A DNA stretch of 64,000 nt from Gammaproteobacteria bacterium. GTDB taxonomy: Bacteria > Pseudomonadota > Gammaproteobacteria > UBA6429 > Thiohalophilaceae. Positions within the stretch are counted from its first letter, which is position 1, and each line of letters begins with the position of its first letter. Of the stretch, positions 57,513 to 64,000 are shown in pieces. A model generated the notes under the pieces. That model searched no databases. It had not been told where the DNA came from and worked only from the letters and a program-made list of their open reading frames with translations. The DNA lies in assembly GCA_016125505.1 (NCBI GenBank), contig WGLP01000003.1, positions 434,001 through 498,000 on the forward strand, read 5' to 3'. Made by a program: the position numbers and the translations under genes.

Positions 57513-57689
57513 TTAATCAGCGCGCACAAGCTTGCTGTGGGACGGCAGCACGAGTTTCGACACCGTGGTTGACTGCTCCCGGTGTCCAACCGCCTTCGCG
57601 CCATTCTGCTCAGGAAACATACTGACAATCAGCACCAATAACAAAAGCATGACGCCGAGCGTAACGTATTGTGTGACAGTTCCTTTCAT
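57513..57689 (-). CDS. 58-residue membrane protein (unrecognised)
   Basis: A short ORF starting MKGTVTQYVTLGVMLLLLVL and ending LPSHSKLVRAD. One hydrophobic segment (about residues 8-24) is followed by a polar tail. TTAGGAG lies 6 bp ahead of the ATG, a strong ribosome-binding site, and the reading frame fills the gap between the palindrome and an untranslated region. I do not know the family. Coding status rests on the ribosome-binding site and composition. Confidence 0.62.
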   Translation of the reverse strand: MKGTVTQYVTLGVMLLLLVLIVSMFPEQNGAKAVGHREQSTTVSKLVLPSHSKLVRAD

Positions 57690-58005
57690 TTTACCGCTCC
57701 TAATTGATGATTAGATCCACTGTTTGTTTTTGTCGCGCCAGGGCGCGTAATGTATGGCAAGCGTCTGGCCCCGTCTTGTCGGCAGGCGCTGAAATTTCTG
57801 TAGGATAAAACTGACGATCCACTGGATTCCTGCTGGCGATGTGCCACCCTAATCTGTGAAAATTCCGTCCCGAAGACATCACACGGTTTCGCCATGTTTC
57901 AATTGCCATTACGAGCTTCCGACGTCAGCAGGTTAAATCGGGGCGCAACTATAACTGAACGAGATTGCATTCTGATGACCACTTATCCGACGATTGACAC
58001 CTGTC
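57690..58005. other. 316-bp intergenic region without recognised feature
   Basis: This gap separates the divergent small membrane protein gene and an alpha/beta hydrolase. It holds a short hairpin GCGCC/GGCGC near 57740 and otherwise no ORF with a plausible ribosome-binding site. I looked for riboswitch-like conserved cores on both strands and found none that I can support. Confidence 0.6.
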
Positions 58006-58914
58006 ATGCATAGTCATGAAGCTGGAACATTGCTGCCGCTCGAATATCGCGGCCAACGCATTGCCGCATACCAGACGCCGGCGGCACAGGCGCAAGCCGT
58101 ATTGATGTGCCTGCATGGCCTCGCCAGTAATGCAAGCCGTTGGTACGAATACCTGCACCACACCGAGTTACGTTCGCAGTGTCATCTGCTGGCGATGGAT
58201 CTGCGCGGCCACGGCAGGGCCATGACCTATCGAGCATATTCACGTCAGGACTGGTGCGACGATCTCAAACAGGTTCTGGCGCAATATGCATTACCCGGGT
58301 TTCTAGTCGGCCACAGCCTGGGGGCGCAAGTCGCGCTCGACTACGCCACGCGCAACCCGACACAACTCGCCGGCCTTGTCCTGATCGATCCTGTCTTCCC
58401 GCAGGCACTGACCGGCAGACTGCGCAGAGTCGCACGCTTTCGCTGGCTGGTGCGACTGGCAACCGCATTCTTGCGCTTGCCCTATCGACTTGGCTGGCGC
58501 AAACCGACGTATCTGTATCGTGATTTGCATGAGCTCGATCTGAACACGCGCGCCTTCCTTGCCGATAACCCTGACAAGGGTATTGCGGACCTGTATATGG
58601 ACCCGTTTGCCGACCTAAAATTCATGCCGCTGGTAAATTATTTACAGGATTTGTATGAAGTGACGCGGCCGTTGCCCGAGTTATCCGTGATCCACACACC
58701 GATCCTGGTGCTGCTATCCTCTGGCGCCAGCACCAGTGCGGTAGAGACCAACCGGGAAATTCTCGGCATGCTGCCCAATTGCGAGGTTCGCAATGTCGAT
58801 GCCGATCACTGGTTGCTGACCGAGCGCCCGAAAGAGGCGCGTGAAGTTATCGATACATGGATAAAGTCGAGACTGGATATGCTGGCGAAGGTGGAGAATA
58901 CAACGACTGGTTAA
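58006..58914 (+). CDS. Alpha/beta hydrolase
   Basis: The 302-residue protein has CLHGLASNASRWYEY, the nucleophile elbow VGHSLGAQVALDYA (Ser in GHSLG), DLRGHGRA and a final VDADHWLL histidine. All triad positions look intact. It may be an esterase or thioesterase. ATG 58006 is preferred over the TTG-started ORF from 57994. Confidence 0.87.
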   Translation: MHSHEAGTLLPLEYRGQRIAAYQTPAAQAQAVLMCLHGLASNASRWYEYLHHTELRSQCHLLAMDLRGHGRAMTYRAYSRQDWCDDLKQVLAQYALPGFLVGHSLGAQVALDYATRNPTQLAGLVLIDPVFPQALTGRLRRVARFRWLVRLATAFLRLPYRLGWRKPTYLYRDLHELDLNTRAFLADNPDKGIADLYMDPFADLKFMPLVNYLQDLYEVTRPLPELSVIHTPILVLLSSGASTSAVETNREILGMLPNCEVRNVDADHWLLTERPKEAREVIDTWIKSRLDMLAKVENTTTG

Positions 58915-58960
58915 CAGCTTGTTGAGAACGTCACAAGCACGGTAGTCTCTCAACAAGCTG
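58915..58960. terminator. Inverted repeat between convergent genes, probable terminator
   Basis: CAGCTTGTTGAGA (58915-58927) and TCTCAACAAGCTG (58948-58960) form a 13-bp stem with a 20-nt loop. It occupies the whole gap between the hydrolase (+) and the lipoprotein gene (-). No T-run follows on either side, so termination is likely but not certain. Confidence 0.6.
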
Positions 58961-59557
58961 CTAGTGTGTGATATCAGCGACGAAACGTGCATAGATCGTC
59001 TGCAAGGCCGCACTGAATGCCTTCACCGTTGCGGCCATGGAGTCATCCGCAGCCTCGCGTTCGGCATCATAAACCCGGGTCAACGCAAACGGCGTGCCTG
59101 AGGTGCGCGAGCGATAACTCAGTTCGAGACGCACCGCCACCTTGGGTTTGCCGTTACCCACGATGCGTTCGAAGCGATGGATGTACCCACCGATCTGTCC
59201 ATCGATATGTTCACGCTCACCATAACGCACAACGGTATCGGCGACACCTGCCGCACGCAAATAGCTGATCAGATATTCCTGCAACATCTGTCCTGGCTCA
59301 TTACTCCAGAGATGGTAATAGTAGGTATTCAGCATCAAAGGGGCTGACTGGAGGCTGTACAGGATCATGCGTTCATGATGCAGCGCGTCACTTTGTAGAG
59401 GTGATACCGCAATCACGCCGAAATGCTTTTCAACATGCGGTGTCTCGCCGCTGATATCCGCCAGGTGATAGTAATGGTTCTGCGGCACAACTTCGCCACC
59501 ACCAAAACAGCCAGCCAGTGCACCGAGCAATAATACCGGGATCAAATAACGCATCAT
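58961..59557 (-). CDS. ABC-type transport auxiliary lipoprotein (PqiC/LptE-like)
   Basis: The 198-residue lipoprotein has lipobox LAGCFGG (Cys17) and the domain seen in PqiC-like and ABC-associated outer-membrane lipoproteins: NHYYHLADISG and IAVSPLQSDALHHERM, then a region that ends with ALQTIYARF. Its start overlaps the mlaD stop by 4 bp. It should work with the MlaD-MlaE-MlaF transporter as the outer-membrane part. Confidence 0.85.
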   Translation of the reverse strand: MMRYLIPVLLLGALAGCFGGGEVVPQNHYYHLADISGETPHVEKHFGVIAVSPLQSDALHHERMILYSLQSAPLMLNTYYYHLWSNEPGQMLQEYLISYLRAAGVADTVVRYGEREHIDGQIGGYIHRFERIVGNGKPKVAVRLELSYRSRTSGTPFALTRVYDAEREAADDSMAATVKAFSAALQTIYARFVADITH

Positions 59558-60474
59558 TGAGTTGCTGCATCCTTGGGAGGTTTACCATTGAGTATCACCG
59601 CCGGATTACTGCGAATCTGGCGTGAGAATTCGCTCATATTACGCGCGGTGGTATCAATATGCGTTACCACGCTGTTGATATTGCCTGCCACCACATCCAT
59701 GCTCGTGCGCAGATCCAGCACGGCCTGGCGCAGGTCCTTGTTATTTTCTTTCATCAGCGACGTCGTGGATTGCAGCAACTTATCCACCTCGGCCGATGCA
59801 CTGCTCAGGCGTTCCGATACCTTGAGCAGATTATTGGTCATGGTTTCCGTATTGCTGACGATGGCGTCCAGACGTTTATCGTCGGTGGTCTGCAGCAGGT
59901 GCAGCATGCGATCCGCGCTGGCATTGAGTTGTTTAAGTAGTTGCGCAGTCTGTTGCGTCAACTGTGGCACCGTGGATGTGATCTCGCGGTTGAGCGTGTC
60001 CAGCAAGGGCCGCAGTCCCTCGTTCGACAATTGTTGCAGCTGTGAGGACATCTGGTTGACCAGCTTGAACATGTCCGTGGCCTCAACACCCGCGATGGTC
60101 GCGCCGGGTTTGAGGATGCGCATGCTCGACCCCTCGCTGATGTCGACCTGTTTTTCGGCGAGCAGACCGGGTGTCACGATCGTGGCGCTGGAATCGTCCG
60201 GGATAGGCCAGCCGGATTTGACCAGCAGCTGCAGCCGGTAACGGGTCTTGCCTTCCTTGCGCACCGGCTCGATATCACCCAATTGACCAATCACGAAACC
60301 GGCATAGGTAACCGGGCTGCCGGTACGAATACCGCTGACGTTATGCAGTTCGACGAAGTATTCATCCGCATTGGTGCTGCGACCCGTAATGCGATACAGC
60401 ACTACCATGAGTGTCATCAGTGCGATCAACACAAACAGCCCGACAGCGAAGTAATTGATATTGTCCTGCTTCAT
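59554..60474 (-). CDS. mlaD: MlaD/MCE-domain lipid-transport protein
   Basis: The 306-residue protein has an N-terminal membrane anchor (YFAVGLFVLIALMTLMVVLY) and an MCE domain (ELHNVSGIRTGSPVTYAGFVIGQL). A long helical C-terminus follows, rich in Ser, Thr and Leu, twice as long as E. coli MlaD's tail. It would form a hexameric lipid tunnel attached to MlaE. MKQDNINYF at 60474 is taken as start. Confidence 0.9.
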   Translation of the reverse strand: MKQDNINYFAVGLFVLIALMTLMVVLYRITGRSTNADEYFVELHNVSGIRTGSPVTYAGFVIGQLGDIEPVRKEGKTRYRLQLLVKSGWPIPDDSSATIVTPGLLAEKQVDISEGSSMRILKPGATIAGVEATDMFKLVNQMSSQLQQLSNEGLRPLLDTLNREITSTVPQLTQQTAQLLKQLNASADRMLHLLQTTDDKRLDAIVSNTETMTNNLLKVSERLSSASAEVDKLLQSTTSLMKENNKDLRQAVLDLRTSMDVVAGNINSVVTHIDTTARNMSEFSRQIRSNPAVILNGKPPKDAATQ

Positions 60475-60478
60475 TTTG

Positions 60479-61285
60479 CTAACTATACCCCGTAAGACGC
60501 CGCAAATATTCATCCGCATCGATCGCGTCATCGCGCGGCATCCGGTTGAGCAGGCTCTGGATGCGCTTGTTGTCGCTGCTGCGCACTTCTTCCACTGTGC
60601 CGGTCATTAAAATGCCGCCCTGGTCCAGCACGGTAATGCGATCCGCTATCTTGAAGGCACTGTCCAGTTCGTGCGTCACCACCACGATGGTCATGTTCAG
60701 CGCCGCGCGCAATTGCAGGATCAGCTCGTCCAGTTCCACCGCGGCGACCGGGTCCAGCCCGGCTGAGGGTTCGTCGAAGAACAGGAGCTTCGGATCCATG
60801 ATCACGGCACGCGCCAATGCCGCCCGCTTCAACATCCCGCCCGATAACTCCGCCGGCATCAGGTTCTCAAACCCCGCCAGATTCACCACTTCCAGTTTCA
60901 TGCGGGTCATGATCTGCATGGTATGTTCATCCAGCTTGGTATGTTCACGCAAGGGCAACATGACGTTTTCGCCCACGGTCATGGACCCGAACAGGGCGCC
61001 ACCCTGGAACGCGACACCCATCTCCTGCCGCAGTTCGTGCATGGCCTTATCGTCCAGTTGCGTAATGTCCTTGCCGAGCAGATGAATGCTGCCTGACGTC
61101 GGCTGGTGCAGACCGAGCAGGTGGCGTAACAGGGTACTCTTACCGGAACCACTGCCACCCATGATCACCAGGATCTCGCCCTGGTATACCGTCAGCGAGA
61201 TTCCCTTAAGGATAAGCCGCTTACCGTAGTGGGTAACCAGATCCTCCACTTCGATGACCGCCTGCCTGTTTTGCGAATCAGGCAT
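60479..61285 (-). CDS. mlaF: Lipid-transport ABC ATPase
   Basis: The 268-residue ATPase has Walker A GGSGSGKST, Q-loop GVAFQGGALF, signature LSGGMLKRAALARA, Walker B KLLFFDEPSAGLD and the H-loop histidine in VVTHELDSA. Sequence resembles MlaF/TTG2-type proteins. It lies 2 bp behind mlaE. It energises lipid movement between inner and outer membranes. Confidence 0.93.
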   Translation of the reverse strand: MPDSQNRQAVIEVEDLVTHYGKRLILKGISLTVYQGEILVIMGGSGSGKSTLLRHLLGLHQPTSGSIHLLGKDITQLDDKAMHELRQEMGVAFQGGALFGSMTVGENVMLPLREHTKLDEHTMQIMTRMKLEVVNLAGFENLMPAELSGGMLKRAALARAVIMDPKLLFFDEPSAGLDPVAAVELDELILQLRAALNMTIVVVTHELDSAFKIADRITVLDQGGILMTGTVEEVRSSDNKRIQSLLNRMPRDDAIDADEYLRRLTGYS

Positions 61286-61287
61286 AC

Positions 61288-62106
61288 TCAGCGATTCATG
61301 AAGTAGGTGAAGATCATATCGGCAATCACGATGAGACTGATCGCCATCACCACTGCACGGGTCGTCGCACGGCCGACGCCTTCGGCGCCGCCGCTGACCT
61401 GGAAGCCGTTACTCAGGCCGACCAACGCAATCAACACACCGAACACCACGCTCTTAATCAACCCCTGCATCACATCGAAACCTTGCAGGAAATCGAAGGT
61501 GCGTTGCGCATACACCTCCATCGGCAGCTGCAACTTGATGCCGGTGAAAATCGCACCGCCGAGAATACCCATGACATCACCCAGGAGGGTCAGGCAGGGT
61601 AACATCACCGTCATCGCCACCAGGATCGGCGCGACGAGATAACGAATGGGATCGATACCGATCACACGCAGGGCATCGATCTCCTGCGCCTCCAGCATGG
61701 TGCCGATACGCGCGGCGATGGCCGAACCGGAACGTCCGGCGACCAGGATCCCCACGATGAGTGGCGCAAACTCGCGTGTCACCGAGATAGCAATGCCAAT
61801 CACCACCTGCGCCTGCGCACCAAATGTCTTCAGGGTATCGATACCCTGAATCGCGAGCATCACACCTACGGAAAAGCACAAAATGGAGATAATGGGTATC
61901 GCCTGGATACCCATCTGCATCGCCTCGCGAAAAATACCGCCCAGGCGCACGGGCTGTTCACGATGATGGCCGGCAAACAACCACAACAATGACTGCCACA
62001 ACAGGCTCGACATGTAGCCGGTTTCTTCCACGAATTGCAAACTGCGCTGGCCGACACGTTCAACCAGTGGACGCAGGCGCATGGCGAAGGAGGAGGGCTT
62101 GTCCAT
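61288..62106 (-). CDS. mlaE: MlaE-family ABC permease
   Basis: The 272-residue inner-membrane protein has the family signature SVGVMLAIQGIDTLKTFGAQ and EFAPLIVGILVAGRSGSAIAAR, and GLSNGFQVSGGAEGVGRATT near the C-terminus. About five hydrophobic spans. An N-terminal 40-residue stretch before the first span is short, so the STAS domain seen fused to some MlaE proteins is here a separate gene upstream. Confidence 0.93.
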   Translation of the reverse strand: MDKPSSFAMRLRPLVERVGQRSLQFVEETGYMSSLLWQSLLWLFAGHHREQPVRLGGIFREAMQMGIQAIPIISILCFSVGVMLAIQGIDTLKTFGAQAQVVIGIAISVTREFAPLIVGILVAGRSGSAIAARIGTMLEAQEIDALRVIGIDPIRYLVAPILVAMTVMLPCLTLLGDVMGILGGAIFTGIKLQLPMEVYAQRTFDFLQGFDVMQGLIKSVVFGVLIALVGLSNGFQVSGGAEGVGRATTRAVVMAISLIVIADMIFTYFMNR

Positions 62107-62121
62107 TGTCCGATAATGAAA

Positions 62122-62448
62122 TTAGGAGGTGATGAAATCCTGGATACTGTCTTTGATCAAAAACACCTTATCCAGACGCGCCAATTGCAATACCTGACGC
62201 GCCGCGGCGCTGACACCCACCAGGCCAAACTGGAGTTTCTTGTTGCGCGCCAGCTGAAATCCCTCCACCAGACTGGCGATACCGGAACTGTCGATGTAAC
62301 TCACGCCGGAGAGATCGACCAGTACATTATTGTTTTTATTCAACTGCGCGAGTATCTGTTTACGCGCCTCCGGCGAGTAATGCAGGTCAACTTCCCCGCT
62401 CAAGGCAACTACGGTGAAATCACCTTCATTGCGAATTTTATACTCCAT
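62122..62448 (-). CDS. STAS-domain anti-anti-sigma-like protein
   Basis: The 108-residue protein is a single STAS domain with the phosphorylation motif YIDSSGIASLVEG (Ser54 or Ser55), as in SpoIIAA/RsbV. It lies 15 bp upstream of mlaE and 10 bp downstream of an RsbW-like kinase. It can be an RsbV-type antagonist, or the counterpart of MlaB, the STAS subunit of the E. coli Mla complex, or both. Confidence 0.88.
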   Translation of the reverse strand: MEYKIRNEGDFTVVALSGEVDLHYSPEARKQILAQLNKNNNVLVDLSGVSYIDSSGIASLVEGFQLARNKKLQFGLVGVSAAARQVLQLARLDKVFLIKDSIQDFITS

Positions 62449-62458
62449 GCTCCATCCC

Positions 62459-62875
62459 TTATGATTCGATGCCGACTTTCATGATCACGACATTGCCATT
62501 GCCATTTTCACCCGGCAGATAATTCACTTCATCCATGACTTCATGAATAAAGTGTACGCCAAGCCCGCCCGGGCGTATATCATCCAGGTCCCTCGACTTG
62601 ATCGTACTGCAATCGACAGTCTTGGCAAAATCGGTTAAACGAATGGTGATCTGGGAACCCTCCCGTGTAATATCGAGTACGATATCGCCATGCAGGTCGC
62701 CATACGCGTGCGTAATGATGTTCATACAGGCTTCATTGACGCCGATGACGACACGGCCGGTTTTCTCCTCGTTCATGCCGGTGGCCAGGGCCGCCTCCCG
62801 CACCCATTCGCGCACCTGCCGCAGCTGTTCACTCTGCGCCGCAAACCGTTGATGAAGTAACTGCTGCTGCATCAC
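62459..62875 (-). CDS. RsbW/SpoIIAB-type serine kinase
   Basis: The 138-residue GHKL ATPase has the N box VNEACMNIITHAYGD and the G1 motif DIRPGGLGVHFIHEVMDEV. It is expected to phosphorylate the STAS partner and be sequestered by it. No sigma-factor gene is seen next to it. Its start overlaps the phosphatase stop by 4 bp. Confidence 0.9.
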   Translation of the reverse strand: MMQQQLLHQRFAAQSEQLRQVREWVREAALATGMNEEKTGRVVIGVNEACMNIITHAYGDLHGDIVLDITREGSQITIRLTDFAKTVDCSTIKSRDLDDIRPGGLGVHFIHEVMDEVNYLPGENGNGNVVIMKVGIES

Positions 62876-63999
62876 GCCAATTCACCATTGATCATTAACA
62901 GGGTCATATCATCGTGCAATTGTTGTTGCGGCTGTACCGCTTTGATCACCGTCCGCAAGCGTTGCCGCGGTGGTTTGTCCTGGTGTCGCTGCAACAGCGT
63001 TGCCAGCCCCGCACATTCCAGCACACTGCCGTCCGCGGTTTTCGCCTCGGTCACACCGTCACTATATAAATAGAGTGTACCTCCGCGCAACGCGATCGGC
63101 TCGGACAAACTGAAGCGGCAATCGGGCAAGATCCCCAGCGGTTGCTCACTCGCCTCGAACCAGCGCGGCGCCTGTCCGCGCTGCAGTAGCAGGGACGGCA
63201 GGTGACCGGCATTGACCAGGCGAACCACCTGGGTCTGCGGATTGTATATCCCGGCCGTCATGGTGACGAAAAATCCGCGCACCGACGTCTCGCAGATCTC
63301 ATTGTTGATGATCGCCAGTATCTTCGCCGGGTCCGGGATATGTTTAGCCAGGCAATGAAACAGACTGGCGGTCTTGGCCATCAATAAGCCGGCATTAATC
63401 CCCTTGCCCGAGACATCGCCGATGGCAAAGCAGATATTCCCATCGCGCAGTAACTGGTAATCAAAAAAATCCCCGGAGATATTCCGCGCCGGCAGGTTCA
63501 GACCCATCACCGGTAAATCATCTGCCTGCGTGTCCGGCATCAGGTGGCGTTGCACTTCCTGGGCAATGGCAATCTCCCGATTGAGCTCCGCCGCCAGCCG
63601 GTCGCGTTCGGCAATGGCCTTTTCCAGTTGCCAGGTCAGTTCCTGGTAATCGGTGTTTTCCCTGGCCAGCCGCATATTCGCCTGGCGCATGAGCTGTTCG
63701 AAATCCACCTGCGCCTGGATATGCAGCCCGAGCGCCGCCGCGGTGTCGGTGACCTCAGCGGGGAGTTGGGTGAAATACGGATCGATAACATCCGCATCCA
63801 GACCAAACTCATCGCCAAGCAGCGTCCGCACGCATTCAAGTACGCTGTTCATGCCCGGCACACAGAACACCGCATTGATCCAGTCGGCGGCATACAACAC
63901 CCGACTCAGGATTGCATCCTCGGTTCGCGGCTGGTGATGCAGGCCGATGGCGCTTTCCAGACTCGGCGGCAAAGACCACTGCCTGATCAGCAGCAGCAT
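62872..63999 (-). CDS. PP2C/SpoIIE-type phosphatase, 5' part outside window
   Basis: At least 375 residues are visible. The first 60 resemble the C-terminal half of an HDOD domain (SLESAIGLHHQPRTEDAILS, RVLYAADWINAVF). A coiled coil (residues 105-150, RLARENTDYQELTWQLEKAI) follows. The SpoIIE phosphatase domain has RNISGDFFDY, FAIGDVSGKGINAGLLMAK, NAGHLPSLLL and LYSDGVTEA. The true start is upstream of the window, probably with a full HDOD sensor. It dephosphorylates the STAS protein and so is the input of the switch. Confidence 0.88.
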   Translation of the reverse strand: MLLLIRQWSLPPSLESAIGLHHQPRTEDAILSRVLYAADWINAVFCVPGMNSVLECVRTLLGDEFGLDADVIDPYFTQLPAEVTDTAAALGLHIQAQVDFEQLMRQANMRLARENTDYQELTWQLEKAIAERDRLAAELNREIAIAQEVQRHLMPDTQADDLPVMGLNLPARNISGDFFDYQLLRDGNICFAIGDVSGKGINAGLLMAKTASLFHCLAKHIPDPAKILAIINNEICETSVRGFFVTMTAGIYNPQTQVVRLVNAGHLPSLLLQRGQAPRWFEASEQPLGILPDCRFSLSEPIALRGGTLYLYSDGVTEAKTADGSVLECAGLATLLQRHQDKPPRQRLRTVIKAVQPQQQLHDDMTLLMINGELA

Positions 64000-64000
64000 A

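Noticed and set aside
57690..58005. Possible c-di-GMP or other riboswitch
   Set aside because: No conserved core or expression platform could be matched on either strand.

Overview
The window is a gene-dense stretch of a gammaproteobacterial chromosome with no rRNA, phage, transposase or CRISPR array. The affiliation rests on the spoT-rpoZ-gmk-yicC order, a CRP ortholog that keeps the cAMP-contact residues, mutY-yggX, a Rof-like Rho inhibitor, and E. coli-like Tag, ThiG, AroG and Mla proteins. A rhodanese plus YeeE/YedE pair and a complete arsenic operon would suit a sulfur-metabolising, Chromatiales-like organism, but the genus cannot be read from the sequence.

Layout. 1-3481 (minus): spoT (cut by the window edge), rpoZ, gmk and yicC, with a 102-bp inverted-repeat element in front of gmk. 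3650-12048 (plus): a Ser/Thr kinase, PP2C phosphatase, secreted serine protease and FHA membrane protein set around rph and rdgB, then hemW, a CPXCG protein, a Rof-like protein, a cupin and a ROK kinase. 12062-18206: tag, a self-regulated TetR gene, a methyltransferase, an ars operon (arsR, arsI-like, arsC, acr3, second arsC-like) and crp. 18288-28690: trmB, an MscS channel, corA-thiG-thiS, an acyl-CoA synthetase, tRNA-Gly, AsmA, an SRPBCC protein, mutY and yggX. 28769: a tRNA with a phenylalanine-type body but a GAU anticodon.

29487-37369 (minus) is the most unusual block: six co-directional genes for a carrier protein, acyl-CoA dehydrogenase-like flavoprotein, amino acid:[carrier protein] ligase, DUF1839 protein, GH2 glycosidase and a tandem alpha/beta hydrolase. 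It looks like a dedicated aminoacyl-carrier-protein pathway whose product I cannot name. 37643-45156 holds envelope and redox genes, a PfkB kinase and a sulfur-transfer locus (rhodanese, YeeE/YedE, possible 2OG oxygenase). 45290-53080 is the known Anbu (bacterial proteasome-like) neighbourhood. 53113-58914 is mixed housekeeping (aroG, HDOD protein, VOC protein, BON lipoprotein, hydrolase). 58961-64000 (minus) is one apparent operon running from a SpoIIE-type phosphatase, a serine kinase and a STAS antagonist straight into mlaE, mlaF, mlaD and a lipoprotein, which suggests phospho-switch control of envelope lipid transport.

Outside the genes, both tRNA genes are followed about 150 bp later by an exact 23-bp copy of their own 3' end. 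The sequence between tRNA and copy contains a pair of GGGA-loop hairpins that also occurs, inside long inverted repeats, upstream of gmk. The closest known parallel I can name is the repeat region distal to E. coli tyrT.
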